From Cytobacillus horneckiae (lineage in GTDB: Bacteria > Bacillota > Bacilli > Bacillales > Cytobacillaceae): a stretch of DNA of 64,000 nt. Each line of letters opens with the position of its first letter. The first letter of the stretch is position 1. Shown here one piece after another: positions 57,485-64,000 of this stretch. A program made the position numbers and the translations under genes. Location: contig NZ_PISD01000018.1 in the NCBI RefSeq assembly GCF_002835735.1, forward strand, positions 1 through 64,000, read 5' to 3'. Below the pieces are notes generated by a model. The model ran no database searches. It was not told the DNA's origin and saw only the letters and a program-made list of their open reading frames with translations.

Positions 57485-57593
57485 AATATAATCTATAACA
57501 AGGGTGCACCGCTACAACGAGAGTATCCTAGGCCTCGTCGTTGAAGCGTTCTATATAGATTTGGAAAAGGCGCTTATTAAGTGCCTTTTCTTT
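57485..57593 (+). ncRNA. possible small RNA or orphan terminator unit before holA
   Basis: A TATAAT-like box near 57487 precedes a hairpin (CAACGAG / CTCGTCGTTG) and a clear terminator AAAAGGCGCTTA / TAAGTGCCTTTT with a T-rich tail. No ORF lies between. No -35 box is convincing, so this is speculative. Confidence 0.25.
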
Positions 57594-57604
57594 TGTTTAT
57601 TTTA

Positions 57605-57693
57605 CGCAGATTAACGGGTAGGTACGACCGTTAAAGACGACAATTTAGGATAAGCCGTGAATGATGGAAAGCTGCTACTGATGGAAGTTTCAC
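57605..57693 (+). mobile_element. short IS200/IS605-like non-autonomous element (copy B)
   Basis: Left end CGCAGATTAACGGGTAGG then TACGACCG, and right end CTACTGATGGAAGTTTCAC followed by TTTAT. Both ends match copy A, but the middle is only about 50 bases and its hairpins are degenerate. TTTAT also occurs a few bases before the left end. Confidence 0.45.
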
Positions 57694-57796
57694 TTTATTG
57701 TAAACAAAAAATGTTTATTTAATTCTGCTTGTCAAATTGGATTAGCTTCTATAGGATAGATAGTACTTAAGCAAAATAGATCGGAGCGAGCAAAAA

Positions 57797-58831
57797 TTGG
57801 TTTTTGATATATGGAAGCAAATTAGAGCGAAAAGCTTTACCCCTCTTTATTTACTATATGGAACTGAACCATATCTTATAAATGAAACGAAACAACTTCT
57901 GATTAATCATGCTTTGAGTCCTGAAGAAATTGATTTTAACCTTTCTTCTTATGATTTAGAAGAGACCTCGATTGAAACGGCGCTTGAAGATGCGGAAACA
58001 TTTCCTTTTATCGGTGAACGCCGCTTGATTTTTTTACATAATCCCTTCTTCTTAACTGCTGAAAAGTCAAAAGCAAAAGTAGAGCATAATTTATCTCGGC
58101 TTGAGTCGTATTTAAAAGATCCTGCACCCTATACGATTATCGTTTTCTCAGGAGCATATGAAAAATTAGACGAAAGAAAAAAACTGACAAAGCAAATTAA
58201 AAAATCAGCTTCCGTCCTTGAAGCGAAAAAGCTTAATGAATCTGAATTAAAGGTGTGGATTCGCGACAGGGCAGCTGCAAATGGCGTCCAAATTGATGAA
58301 GAGGCAGTAGAACTGATGCTAACCCTGGCAGGTACCAATCTGTTTATGCTAACAAGTGAATTAGATAAATTATCCCTCTATGCTGAGGATGAAAAACGGA
58401 TTGATGTGAAAATAGTGGAACAGCTTGTATCACGTTCATTAGAACAAAATATCTTTACTTTAGTTGATAAAATTGTTCATCGAAATATAGAAGAAGCGCT
58501 TCGTATTTATTATGATTTATTAAAGCTTAATGAAGAGCCGATTAAAATCCTCGCAGTGATTACGAATCAATTCCGGCTGATCTATCAAGTAAAGGAATTA
58601 GCAAGAAGAGGGTATGGGCAAAATCAAATTGCGGGGTACATTAAGGCGCATCCCTTCAGAGTAAAGCTCGCGGCAGGACAGGCGAAGCTATTCAGTGATG
58701 AAGAGCTTGTGCAAATAATGAATTTGTTAGCTGACTCAGATTATCAAATGAAAACCGGCGGTATGAATAAGGCGCTGCTCATTGAATTATTTTTATTTAA
58801 ATTAAACCGCAATGCATTAGAAAGTAAATAA
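57797..58831 (+). CDS. holA: DNA polymerase III delta subunit
   Basis: Clamp-loader subunit that opens the beta clamp. The 344-residue protein has LYLLYGTEPYLINETKQLL at the N-terminus, TFPFIGERRLIFLHNP, and helical C-terminal domains (LTSELDKLSLYA; EPIKILAVITNQFRLIYQVKEL). Length matches YqeN of B. subtilis. TTG start with GGAG 10 bases upstream. Terminator follows. Confidence 0.95.
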   Translation: MVFDIWKQIRAKSFTPLYLLYGTEPYLINETKQLLINHALSPEEIDFNLSSYDLEETSIETALEDAETFPFIGERRLIFLHNPFFLTAEKSKAKVEHNLSRLESYLKDPAPYTIIVFSGAYEKLDERKKLTKQIKKSASVLEAKKLNESELKVWIRDRAAANGVQIDEEAVELMLTLAGTNLFMLTSELDKLSLYAEDEKRIDVKIVEQLVSRSLEQNIFTLVDKIVHRNIEEALRIYYDLLKLNEEPIKILAVITNQFRLIYQVKELARRGYGQNQIAGYIKAHPFRVKLAAGQAKLFSDEELVQIMNLLADSDYQMKTGGMNKALLIELFLFKLNRNALESK

Positions 58832-58833
58832 GA

Positions 58834-58867
58834 AAAAAGCAATCCAGTATTTGGATTGCTTTTTTTG
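58834..58867 (+). terminator. Rho-independent terminator after holA
   Basis: GCAATCCA / TGGATTGC stem flanked by A and T runs. Confidence 0.9.
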
Positions 58868-58950
58868 TGAAGAAAATGGTGAAGAATTACTTTTCCTTCG
58901 AAAACTCGTCACAAATGTTGCTGGTATGTAAAAGCAGCATAGCCTGGAAA

Positions 58951-58979
58951 TAAAAAAAGCTATCCAATCGGATAGCTGT
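58951..58979 (-). terminator. Rho-independent terminator of rpsT
   Basis: On the minus strand AGCTATCC / GGATAGCT followed by TTTTTTTA, just after the rpsT stop. Confidence 0.88.
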
Positions 58980-58991
58980 GAATCTTTAAAC

Positions 58992-59258
58992 TTACGCGTT
59001 TAAAGAGTTCATTTTTTTCATTAAACGAGATTTTTTACGAGCAGCAGCATTTTTATGGATAAGTCCTTTTGCAGCAGCTTTATCTAATTTGCTTGAAGCA
59101 AGTGCAAAATTTTCAGTTGCAACAGCACCGTCGTTATTAACGATAGCAGCTTCAACTTTTTTCACTGAAGAGCGCATATTAGATTTTACAGTTGCATTAT
59201 GTGCATTACGAGCTTCGTTAGTTTTTACACGTTTGATAGCAGATTTAATGTTTGGCAT
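58992..59258 (-). CDS. rpsT: 30S ribosomal protein S20
   Basis: An 88-residue basic helical protein binding 16S r[23 protein letters not shown], then [14 protein letters not shown] and a C-terminal [22 protein letters not shown] lies 8 bases after AGGAGG; an in-frame GTG closer to that site is not used. Transcribed opposite to holA and gpr, as in B. subtilis. Confidence 0.97.
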   Translation of the reverse strand: MPNIKSAIKRVKTNEARNAHNATVKSNMRSSVKKVEAAIVNNDGAVATENFALASSKLDKAAAKGLIHKNAAARKKSRLMKKMNSLNA

Positions 59259-59343
59259 TCCATTCACCTCCTACAAAAAAAGCATCGAGATTATATCAAC
59301 TCGACATTTGCATTCATCATTAACAAATTTCAGAACAAGTGAT

Positions 59344-59372
59344 ATTTTATCAAACACAAGCGGATAATGCAA
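59344..59372 (-). promoter_or_regulatory. SigA-type promoter of rpsT
   Basis: On the minus strand TTGCAT and TAAAAT separated by 17 bases, about 85 bases before the rpsT start. Confidence 0.5.
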
Positions 59373-59624
59373 TACTCACCTTTTAAATTACGGAGACTTC
59401 GGAAATGATGATGAATGATTTTTACATTGTTCGGTAAAGCTAAAATTAACTGTATCTACTAATTTATTGGATAGCTGTTTTTGAATCAATAGGTATATGT
59501 CAAGCTTCTGGAACGGTTCTAATAATTGTTATGTGATGAATGGGCTTTTAATTTTATCTATGATAATTAGTCGTGCAAAAAAAACTTTTCTTTTTAAATA
59601 ATATTTGATTGTGAGGGTGTTTGG

Positions 59625-60743
59625 ATGAACGAACGATTGGATTTAAGCAAATATAGCATAAGAACGGATTTAGCAGTTGAAGCGCGTGAGTTAGTGCTTG
59701 AAGGTCGCGGTATTCAAAAAGAAGAAAATCTCTCACATATCGAGGGTGTCATAATAAAAGAAAAAGAAGAGAATGGAATTAAGCGTTCTTATGTTGAAGT
59801 AACGGCAAAGGGAGCAGAGGTGTTAGGAAAAAAGGAAGGGAAGTATTTAACACTTGAAGTACAAGGGATTAGACAGCAAGATACCGATCTTCAATTAGAG
59901 GTTGAAAAAGTATTTGCTAAAGAAATGGCGCTATTCATAAAAAATCTTGGTATAAAAGAGGATGCCTCCTGCTTAATCGTTGGTCTTGGAAACTGGAATG
60001 TTACACCAGATGCACTGGGGCCGGAGGTTTGTGAGAATCTATTAATTACAAGGCATCTCTATGAATTGCAGCCTGAAAGTGTGGAGGAAGGATATCGGCC
60101 GGTAAGTGCGATAGCTCCTGGCGTAATGGGTTTAACAGGGATTGAAACGAGCGATATTCTATTTGGAATTGTGGAAAAAACAAAACCGGAATTTGTCATT
60201 GTTATTGATGCGCTTGCTGCGAGATCGGTTGAGAGAGTGAATTCAACGATACAAATCTCTGATACAGGCATTCATCCAGGCTCTGGAGTAGGGAATAAAA
60301 GAAAAGAAATAAGCGAGAAAACATTTGGGATTCCTGTAATTGCAATTGGAGTACCAACAGTGGTTGATGCTGTATCTATCACAAGCGATACAATCGATTT
60401 TATCCTAAAGCACTTTGGGAAAGAACTTCGTGAAGGTGATAAGCCGTCAAGGGCACTTGCGCCAGCGGGAATGAACTTTGGTGAAAAACGCAAATTGACT
60501 GAAGAAGATTTGCCGGAGGAAGAACAAAGGCAAACATTTTTAGGAATAGTAGGGACATTGCCAGAGGAAGAAAAAAGAAGACTGATTTATGAAGTGCTCT
60601 CGCCAATTGGCCATAATTTGATGGTGACACCAAAGGAAGTGGATGTTTTTATTGAGGATATGGCCAATCTATTAGCGAATGGTTTGAATGCGGCTCTTCA
60701 TAAAAGTGTTAACCAGGAAAATACCGGTTTTTATACAAGATAA
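59625..60743 (+). CDS. gpr: germination protease Gpr
   Basis: Aspartate-type peptidase (A25) that degrades small acid-soluble spore proteins at germination. The 372-residue zymogen has a short pro-region with the SASP-like processing site [13 protein letters not shown]. It also has [22 protein letters not shown] and [14 protein letters not shown] in the core. The ATG is preceded by GTGAGGGTG. Made in the forespore in B. subtilis under SigF/SigG. spoIIP, the usual next gene, is absent; yqxA follows directly. Confidence 0.95.
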   Translation: MNERLDLSKYSIRTDLAVEARELVLEGRGIQKEENLSHIEGVIIKEKEENGIKRSYVEVTAKGAEVLGKKEGKYLTLEVQGIRQQDTDLQLEVEKVFAKEMALFIKNLGIKEDASCLIVGLGNWNVTPDALGPEVCENLLITRHLYELQPESVEEGYRPVSAIAPGVMGLTGIETSDILFGIVEKTKPEFVIVIDALAARSVERVNSTIQISDTGIHPGSGVGNKRKEISEKTFGIPVIAIGVPTVVDAVSITSDTIDFILKHFGKELREGDKPSRALAPAGMNFGEKRKLTEEDLPEEEQRQTFLGIVGTLPEEEKRRLIYEVLSPIGHNLMVTPKEVDVFIEDMANLLANGLNAALHKSVNQENTGFYTR

Positions 60744-60807
60744 AAATTCGGTCTATCTTCTCTAGTAAAGTCATATAAATTACTAGAAAAAACAAAAGGT
60801 GATATTA

Positions 60808-61152
60808 ATGAAGATGTTCATGTTTAAATTATTTCTCCTCGTATCTCTTATGTTTGTGGCGGTATTGTTTGGAATGCAAAAAGCGAACGATGGCATCCAT
60901 AATATGAGAGGATATGAGGACTCCGCTTATGGGGGTGCATTAACAGTAGAGCAATCAGATCAAGGCGATATTGAAGCGTCTCTTCTCGGTAAGGAAGTAT
61001 CCAGCCATGATTTGGAAGCGAAAAAAAATCAACTAGAGGATATGCAAGTGTATAATTTTTTCTCATCAATGGGCAAGGGACTTTCTGAAGGCGCCCAATC
61101 CATAGCTGAAAAAGGTATAGACTATCTTTCAGGTCTAATAAAAGAAAAGTAG
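60808..61152 (+). CDS. yqxA: YqxA family protein (DUF3679)
   Basis: A 114-residue protein with one N-terminal transmembrane helix (about residues 5-23), HNMRGYEDSAYGGALTV and a helical end (GLSEGAQSIAEKGIDYLSGLI), typical of YqxA. ATG 7 bases after AAAAGGTG. Lies between gpr and lepA as in B. subtilis except that spoIIP is missing. Function unknown; probably sporulation-linked. Confidence 0.85.
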   Translation: MKMFMFKLFLLVSLMFVAVLFGMQKANDGIHNMRGYEDSAYGGALTVEQSDQGDIEASLLGKEVSSHDLEAKKNQLEDMQVYNFFSSMGKGLSEGAQSIAEKGIDYLSGLIKEK

Positions 61153-61176
61153 CGACAATGCAGTCGCTATTTTTCT
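61149..61176 (+). terminator. Rho-independent terminator after yqxA
   Basis: TAGCGAC / GTCGCTA stem with AATGCA loop followed by TTTTTC. Confidence 0.85.
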
Positions 61177-61207
61177 TTTTGCTCATTTTAAGCGATTATG
61201 ATAGTCG

Positions 61208-61236
61208 TTGAATCTTCGATAGGGTACTGATATAAT
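61208..61236 (+). promoter_or_regulatory. SigA-type promoter of lepA
   Basis: TTGAAT and TATAAT separated by 17 bases, about 180 bases before the lepA start. Confidence 0.65.
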
Positions 61237-61413
61237 CAAAAATATGTATGTCTTTATAGGGAATTGTCTTATAGAAATACACTTTAAATACATATAATAA
61301 TCCTTTAGATGAAAGATAATATGTCTAAAGATATAGATGATAAAATAGCTTTTTAGCGCCGATATACTTTAAAAGAGGCGCACTGCGTTTTATATAGGAG
61401 TGAAAATATATTC

Positions 61414-63249
61414 ATGAACAGAGAAGAGAGACTTAAAAGGCAAGCAAGGATTAGAAATTTTTCCATTATCGCTCATATCGATCATGGTAAATCTACTTTA
61501 GCCGATCGGATTCTGGAAAAAACAAATGCGTTGACATCAAGAGAGATGAAAGATCAGTTATTGGATTCAATGGATCTTGAGCGTGAGCGTGGAATAACAA
61601 TTAAACTAAACTCAGTTCAATTAAAATACAAGGCAACTGATGGAGAAATCTATACATTTCATTTAATTGATACGCCGGGGCATGTCGATTTTACTTATGA
61701 GGTTTCGAGAAGCCTTGCAGCCTGTGAAGGTGCAATACTTGTTGTAGATGCAGCGCAGGGAATTGAGGCACAAACTTTAGCCAATGTATATTTAGCTCTT
61801 GATAATGACTTAGAAATACTGCCTATTATTAATAAAATTGATTTACCAAGTGCTGACCCAGAACGTGTACGCAATGAAATCGAAGAAGTTATTGGCTTGG
61901 ATGCTTCAGAAGCAGTGTTAACTTCTGCAAAAGCCGGCATCGGCATAGAGGATATCCTTGAGCAGGTAGTGGAAAAGGTACCAGCGCCAACAGGCGATCC
62001 TGATGCTCCGCTAAAAGCATTGATTTTTGACTCGCTATATGATGCTTACCGCGGTGTTGTTGCTTATATTCGAGTTGTGGAAGGAACGGTAAAAGTCGGC
62101 GATAAAGTGAGAATGATGGCAACTGGCAAGGAATTCGAAGTAACCGAGGTTGGCGTCTTTACACCTAAATCTACTCCGCTTGATGAGCTTTCCGTAGGGG
62201 ACGTTGGGTTCTTAACAGCTGCGATTAAAAATGTTGGCGATACGCGCGTCGGTGATACGATCACTAATGCGAAAAACGGCGCGACTGAGCCGCTGCCAGG
62301 TTATCGTAAGTTAAATCCAATGGTTTATTGCGGTCTTTATCCAATTGATAGTGCGAAATTTAACGATTTACGCGAAGCGCTTGAAAAACTTGAATTGAAT
62401 GATTCAGCATTACAATTTGAGCCTGAAACTTCACAAGCTCTTGGTTTTGGTTTCAGATGCGGATTCCTTGGGCTGCTGCATATGGAAATTATCCAGGAAC
62501 GGATTGAACGTGAATTCAAAATTGATTTAATTACGACTGCTCCAAGTGTTATCTATGATGTAGTAATGACAGATGGAACAGAAATGAAAGTAGATAATCC
62601 TTCTGATATGCCGGATGCTCAAAAAATAGATCGGGTAGAAGAGCCATATGTTAAAGCGACAATGATGGCACCAAATGATTATGTTGGAGCTATTATGGAA
62701 TTATGCCAGCAAAAACGCGGCAACTTTATTGATATGCAATATATGGATGAAACGCGCGTAAATATTACGTATGAAATTCCTCTTTCAGAAATTGTTTATG
62801 ATTTCTTTGATCAGTTAAAATCAAATACTAAAGGGTATGCTTCCTTCGATTATGAGCTAATTGGCTACAGACCGTCTAAACTTGTGAAGATGGATATTTT
62901 ACTTAATGCGGAAAAGGTTGACGCACTAAGTTTTATTGTGCATAGAGACTTTGCTTATGAGCGCGGAAAAGTGATTGTTGAAAAGTTAAAGGAATTAATT
63001 CCACGCCAGCAATTTGAAGTGCCTATCCAAGCCGCTGTAGGTCAAAAAATCATTGCCCGTTCCACTATTAAAGCCATGCGTAAAAATGTTTTGGCAAAAT
63101 GTTATGGTGGGGATATCTCTCGTAAGCGTAAATTACTTGAAAAGCAAAAGGAAGGTAAAAAACGCATGAAGCAAGTAGGTTCGGTTGAAGTGCCTCAAGA
63201 AGCATTTATGGCTGTATTAAAAATGGATGATACTAACACGAAAAAGTAA
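61414..63249 (+). CDS. lepA: elongation factor 4 (LepA)
   Basis: Ribosome-bound translational GTPase. The 611-residue protein has G1 [14 protein letters not shown]2 with RGITI, G3 DTPGHVDF, G4 [10 protein letters not shown] and the EF-G-like domains II, III and V. It also carries the LepA-specific C-terminal domain ([26 protein letters not shown] region). Start ATG is 12 bases after TAGGAG. Followed by a terminator and hemW, the conserved order. Confidence 0.97.
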   Translation: MNREERLKRQARIRNFSIIAHIDHGKSTLADRILEKTNALTSREMKDQLLDSMDLERERGITIKLNSVQLKYKATDGEIYTFHLIDTPGHVDFTYEVSRSLAACEGAILVVDAAQGIEAQTLANVYLALDNDLEILPIINKIDLPSADPERVRNEIEEVIGLDASEAVLTSAKAGIGIEDILEQVVEKVPAPTGDPDAPLKALIFDSLYDAYRGVVAYIRVVEGTVKVGDKVRMMATGKEFEVTEVGVFTPKSTPLDELSVGDVGFLTAAIKNVGDTRVGDTITNAKNGATEPLPGYRKLNPMVYCGLYPIDSAKFNDLREALEKLELNDSALQFEPETSQALGFGFRCGFLGLLHMEIIQERIEREFKIDLITTAPSVIYDVVMTDGTEMKVDNPSDMPDAQKIDRVEEPYVKATMMAPNDYVGAIMELCQQKRGNFIDMQYMDETRVNITYEIPLSEIVYDFFDQLKSNTKGYASFDYELIGYRPSKLVKMDILLNAEKVDALSFIVHRDFAYERGKVIVEKLKELIPRQQFEVPIQAAVGQKIIARSTIKAMRKNVLAKCYGGDISRKRKLLEKQKEGKKRMKQVGSVEVPQEAFMAVLKMDDTNTKK

Positions 63250-63265
63250 ATCATTGCTTTGTTAT

Positions 63266-63316
63266 AATAGGTTAGGTATGCTTTCTCATAAAGCATATGC
63301 TAGCCTATTTTTTTAG
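63266..63316 (+). terminator. Rho-independent terminator after lepA
   Basis: TAGG-TA--ATGCTTT / AAAGCAT-TA--CCTA imperfect long stem followed by TTTTTTT. Confidence 0.8.
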
Positions 63317-63444
63317 CAATAAAATATATAAAAGTTGATAGCAGTAAAACCATGCAATGAATTAATGGAAAGCAACGCGTTTTAAAAAAATGCGAGAAAT
63401 TATGGGGGGAACATTCCTTCTTTAAATAAAGGGTGTGTGAAGAA

Positions 63445-64000
63445 ATGATGAATGCGGCATATATTCATATACCGTTTTGTGAGCATATTTGTCATTATTG
63501 TGATTTTAATAAAGTATTTTTAAAGGGTCAGCCGGTGGACGAGTACCTAGAATATTTGGATAAAGAAATCGAGCTCACGCTCCGAAATACTGAAAGCCAA
63601 AAGTTTAATACCATTTTTATTGGCGGTGGGACACCAACAGCGTTAAATGAAAAGCAGTTGGATAAACTATTAAAGACGATTAATAACTATTTGCCGGCTG
63701 CGAAGGATTATGAATATACATTTGAAGCAAATCCAGGCGATTTATCCTATGAAAAACTTTCGCTGCTCCATGATGCAGGTGTGAACAGGCTCAGCTTGGG
63801 AGTCCAAACCTTTAATGATGAGCTTTTAAAAAGAATTGGCAGGGTCCATCGTGCGAAGGATGTTTTTCAATCGGTAGATGCAGCTAAAAAAGCAGGTTTT
63901 GAAAATATAAGTATAGATTTGATTTATAGTCTTCCTGGTCAGACGATAGATGATTTTAAAGAAACATTATCAACATCATTTACTCTTGATATTCAGCACT
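63445..64000 (+). CDS. hemW: HemW-like radical SAM heme chaperone (5' part, runs off the window)
   Basis: Radical SAM protein binding heme, formerly called HemN-like coproporphyrinogen oxidase. The visible 185 codons contain YIHIPFCEHICHYCDF with the CxxxCxxC cluster motif, IFIGGGTPTALN, FEANPGDLS, NRLSLGVQTFND and DLIYSLPGQT. The first residue after the cluster is the HemW-type DFNK. ATG follows AGGGTGTGTGAAGAA. The C-terminal half is beyond the window edge. Confidence 0.93.
   Translation, partial: MMNAAYIHIPFCEHICHYCDFNKVFLKGQPVDEYLEYLDKEIELTLRNTESQKFNTIFIGGGTPTALNEKQLDKLLKTINNYLPAAKDYEYTFEANPGDLSYEKLSLLHDAGVNRLSLGVQTFNDELLKRIGRVHRAKDVFQSVDAAKKAGFENISIDLIYSLPGQTIDDFKETLSTSFTLDIQH

Noticed and set aside
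59089-59367. 92-codon frame opposite rpsT
   Set aside because: It is antisense to ribosomal protein S20 and its promoter region.

Overview
The window is low-GC Gram-positive DNA from an endospore-forming, competence-capable member of the Bacillaceae. Three things point there. Gene order follows the Bacillus subtilis yrvJ-to-hemW region almost gene by gene. Sporulation genes are present (sigK, gpr, sda, an RsfA-type regulator, YrzI-type small proteins). Strong AGGAGG-type ribosome binding sites and frequent TTG/GTG starts are also typical. The species cannot be named from the sequence alone.

Layout. 1-5.9 kb: SH3-domain amidase, YrzK-like small gene, then T-box-controlled hisS-aspS. 6.0-6.3 kb: 6S RNA. 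6.3-14 kb: accessory-looking block with a frameshifted NERD-domain gene, a 51-bp tandem repeat array, tcdA, an RsfA-like regulator, a five-gene GntR/ABC-transporter operon and a polysaccharide deacetylase. 14-24.7 kb: rarA, a YczE-like membrane protein, cymR, cysteine desulfurase-mnmA, yrrB, recD2, yrrD and small genes, yrrI. 24.7-35.5 kb: T-box alaS, yrzL-ruvX-yrzB, mltG, trmR, udk, greA, pbpI, yrrS, yrzA. 35.7-39.2 kb: yrrT-mtnN-mccA-mccB, which recycles methionine sulfur to cysteine. 39.3-40.3 kb: a cluster of very small ORFs with strong ribosome binding sites. 40.7-46.4 kb: uninterrupted sigK, Fur-boxed hmoA, a lipoprotein, an M3 oligopeptidase, psd and sda. 47.2-52.2 kb: the compact yqeG-yqeH-aroE-yhbY-nadD-yqeK-rsfS-yqeM operon (ribosome assembly, shikimate, NAD). 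52.3-57.1 kb: comER and comEA-comEB-comEC for DNA uptake. 57.2-64 kb: yqzM, holA, rpsT, gpr, yqxA, lepA and the start of hemW.

Most genes are conserved housekeeping genes. The less explained material is between genes. (1) A family of short elements is scattered at 40.2, 45.1, 47.0 and 57.6 kb. They share a left end beginning CGC-G-TTAA, often preceded by TTTAT, and a right end GGAAGTTTCA. They have subterminal hairpins but no transposase. They look like non-autonomous relatives of IS200/IS605 elements, and the longest may keep an omega-RNA-like fold. (2) Two minisatellite arrays of about 51 bp occur at 2.6 and 7.3 kb. (3) The small-peptide cluster lies upstream of sigK. Compared with B. subtilis, yrrN-yrrO and spoIIP are missing from their usual places.
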